From the NCBI RefSeq assembly GCF_000757385.1, contig NZ_JRHH01000003.1:186001-250000 (forward strand): 64,000 nt of DNA. The letters are read 5' to 3'. Below, piece by piece: positions 63,219 through 64,000 of the stretch; within the stretch, counting starts at the first letter, position 1, and the number at the start of each line of letters is the position of its first letter. A program made the translations under genes and the position numbers. This stretch comes from Flavobacterium aquatile LMG 4008 = ATCC 11947 (GTDB taxonomy: Bacteria; Bacteroidota; Bacteroidia; Flavobacteriales; Flavobacteriaceae). The notes below the pieces were generated by a model. That model searched no databases. It saw nothing but the letters and a program-made list of their open reading frames with translations, and was not told the origin of the DNA.

Positions 63219-64000
63219 ATGAAGTACACGACAAGACCACAAGCCATACTTTTACTTGCAGACGGAACCATATTCTACGGCAAATCAATCGGAATCTCAG
63301 GAACAACTTTTGGTGAAGTATGCTTTAATACCGGAATGACAGGTTACCAAGAAATTTTCACCGATCCATCGTATTTCGGACAAATAATGGTAGCCACAAA
63401 TCCGCACATAGGAAATTACGGCGTAAATGAAAACGAAGTAGAATCAGAAAAAATAATGATTTCTGGATTAGTTTGTAAAAATTTCAGCTTCAACCACTCA
63501 CGTCCAGATTCAGAAAGTAACTTATACGATTATTTCGAAAAACAAAATCTAGTGTGCATCTCAGATGTAGATACAAGAGCGTTAGTTGGATACATAAGAG
63601 ACAACGGAGCACAAAATGCCGTAATCTCAACAGACGGAACTTCAATCGAAGAACTAAAAAAACAACTAGAAAATGTTCCAAATATGGTTGGTTTAGAACT
63701 AGCTTCTAAAGTTTCAACCAAAGAACCCTATTTCTTCGGAAACGAAAATGCAACTTTCAAAATCTCAGCTTTAGATCTTGGTATCAAAAGAAACATCCTA
63801 AGAAATCTAGCAAAAAGAGATTGCTACATAAAAGTTTTTCCATACAATACTTCTTTCGAAGAGTTAAAGTCTTTCAATCCAGACGGATATTTTCTGTCAA
63901 ATGGTCCTGGTGATCCTGAGCCTTTAGAAGGTGTTATAAATGTTGCTAAACAAATTATCAATACCGACAAACCAGTTTTCGGAATTTGTCTTGGTCACCA
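63219..64000 (+). CDS. carA: Carbamoyl-phosphate synthase small subunit, 3' end beyond window
   Basis: 260 codons are visible from the ATG at 63219 (MKYTTRPQAILLLADGTIFYG). The N-terminal domain includes GEVCFNTGMTGYQEIFTDPSY. The glutaminase domain begins SALDLGIKRNILRNL, then FLSNGPGDPEP, and the sequence stops at FGICLGH, which contains the catalytic Cys. CarA supplies ammonia for carbamoyl phosphate, used for arginine and pyrimidines. It has its own promoter and a leader ORF. Confidence 0.97.
   Translation, partial: MKYTTRPQAILLLADGTIFYGKSIGISGTTFGEVCFNTGMTGYQEIFTDPSYFGQIMVATNPHIGNYGVNENEVESEKIMISGLVCKNFSFNHSRPDSESNLYDYFEKQNLVCISDVDTRALVGYIRDNGAQNAVISTDGTSIEELKKQLENVPNMVGLELASKVSTKEPYFFGNENATFKISALDLGIKRNILRNLAKRDCYIKVFPYNTSFEELKSFNPDGYFLSNGPGDPEPLEGVINVAKQIINTDKPVFGICLGH

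Overview
The window looks like a chromosome segment of a flavobacterium (Bacteroidota, Flavobacterium-like). The evidence is low GC, A-rich start regions without clear Shine-Dalgarno sites, repeated TAnnTTTG -7 promoter elements, a ribosomal superoperon running rpsL-rpsG-fusA-rpsJ with no tuf, and family signatures such as an S46 dipeptidyl peptidase, a SusC-like plug domain and DUF2975/HTH pairs. I see no rRNA, tRNA, CRISPR array or intact transposase.

Layout. 1-5 kb (minus strand): end-truncated methyltransferase, KAS III-like synthase, group III truncated haemoglobin and gcvP. 5-8.2 kb: UbiA-like membrane protein, SRPBCC protein, a three-gene membrane-protein operon and a GbsR/MarR regulator; near-identical 26-bp operators lie upstream of both the regulator and the operon. 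8.3-12.8 kb (minus): M3 peptidase, purE, purK and a helical conserved protein. 12.8-16.6 kb (plus): hpt, adk, a CNNM/CorC-type protein and obgE. 17.1-19.3 kb: S46 peptidase, followed by 800 bp of tandem terminator hairpins and repeat elements. 20.0-22.0 kb: two HNH-nuclease-like genes, the first inside what looks like an integron-type cassette with an attC-like hairpin. 22.2-25.7 kb: Tat-exported aminotransferase, DUF2975/HTH pair, a 23 x 21-bp repeat array and a small secreted protein. 25.9-32.3 kb (minus): a giant alpha-2-macroglobulin with an inserted carboxypeptidase-like/TonB-plug module. 32.5-40.4 kb: TPR protein, Mpl-like ligase, a decayed GIY-YIG gene between palindromic repeats, DUF1287 lipoprotein, radC, then an ABC ATPase/His-rich permease/DUF3299-like trio (probably metal transport), a YjjG-type nucleotidase and a secreted protein. 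40.4-45.3 kb: rarA, rhomboid protease, rlmB and an Omp85-like outer-membrane protein. 45.7-62.8 kb: 32 genes for ribosomal proteins, EF-G, SecY, IF-1 and RNA polymerase alpha, all on the plus strand. The window ends inside carA.

How the parts relate. purE/purK, hpt, adk and carA supply nucleotides. purK and carA share a promoter layout and a short leader open reading frame (MTRAxRL...), which suggests a common control of purine and pyrimidine synthesis. Between genes there are at least seven copies of an approximately 85-115-nt element that starts GGAGCGAA and ends ATCAGGGCTA. Its inner hairpin changes sequence from copy to copy but always folds, so it behaves like a structured RNA or mobile repeat. 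Short heptanucleotide repeats and GTCATTCCGTAGGAATCT palindromes also mark many gene borders.

The strongest candidates for something undescribed are the shared purK/carA leader, the hairpin-exchanging repeat family, the cassette carrying an HNH gene, the GIY-YIG/palindrome unit and the 21-bp array.
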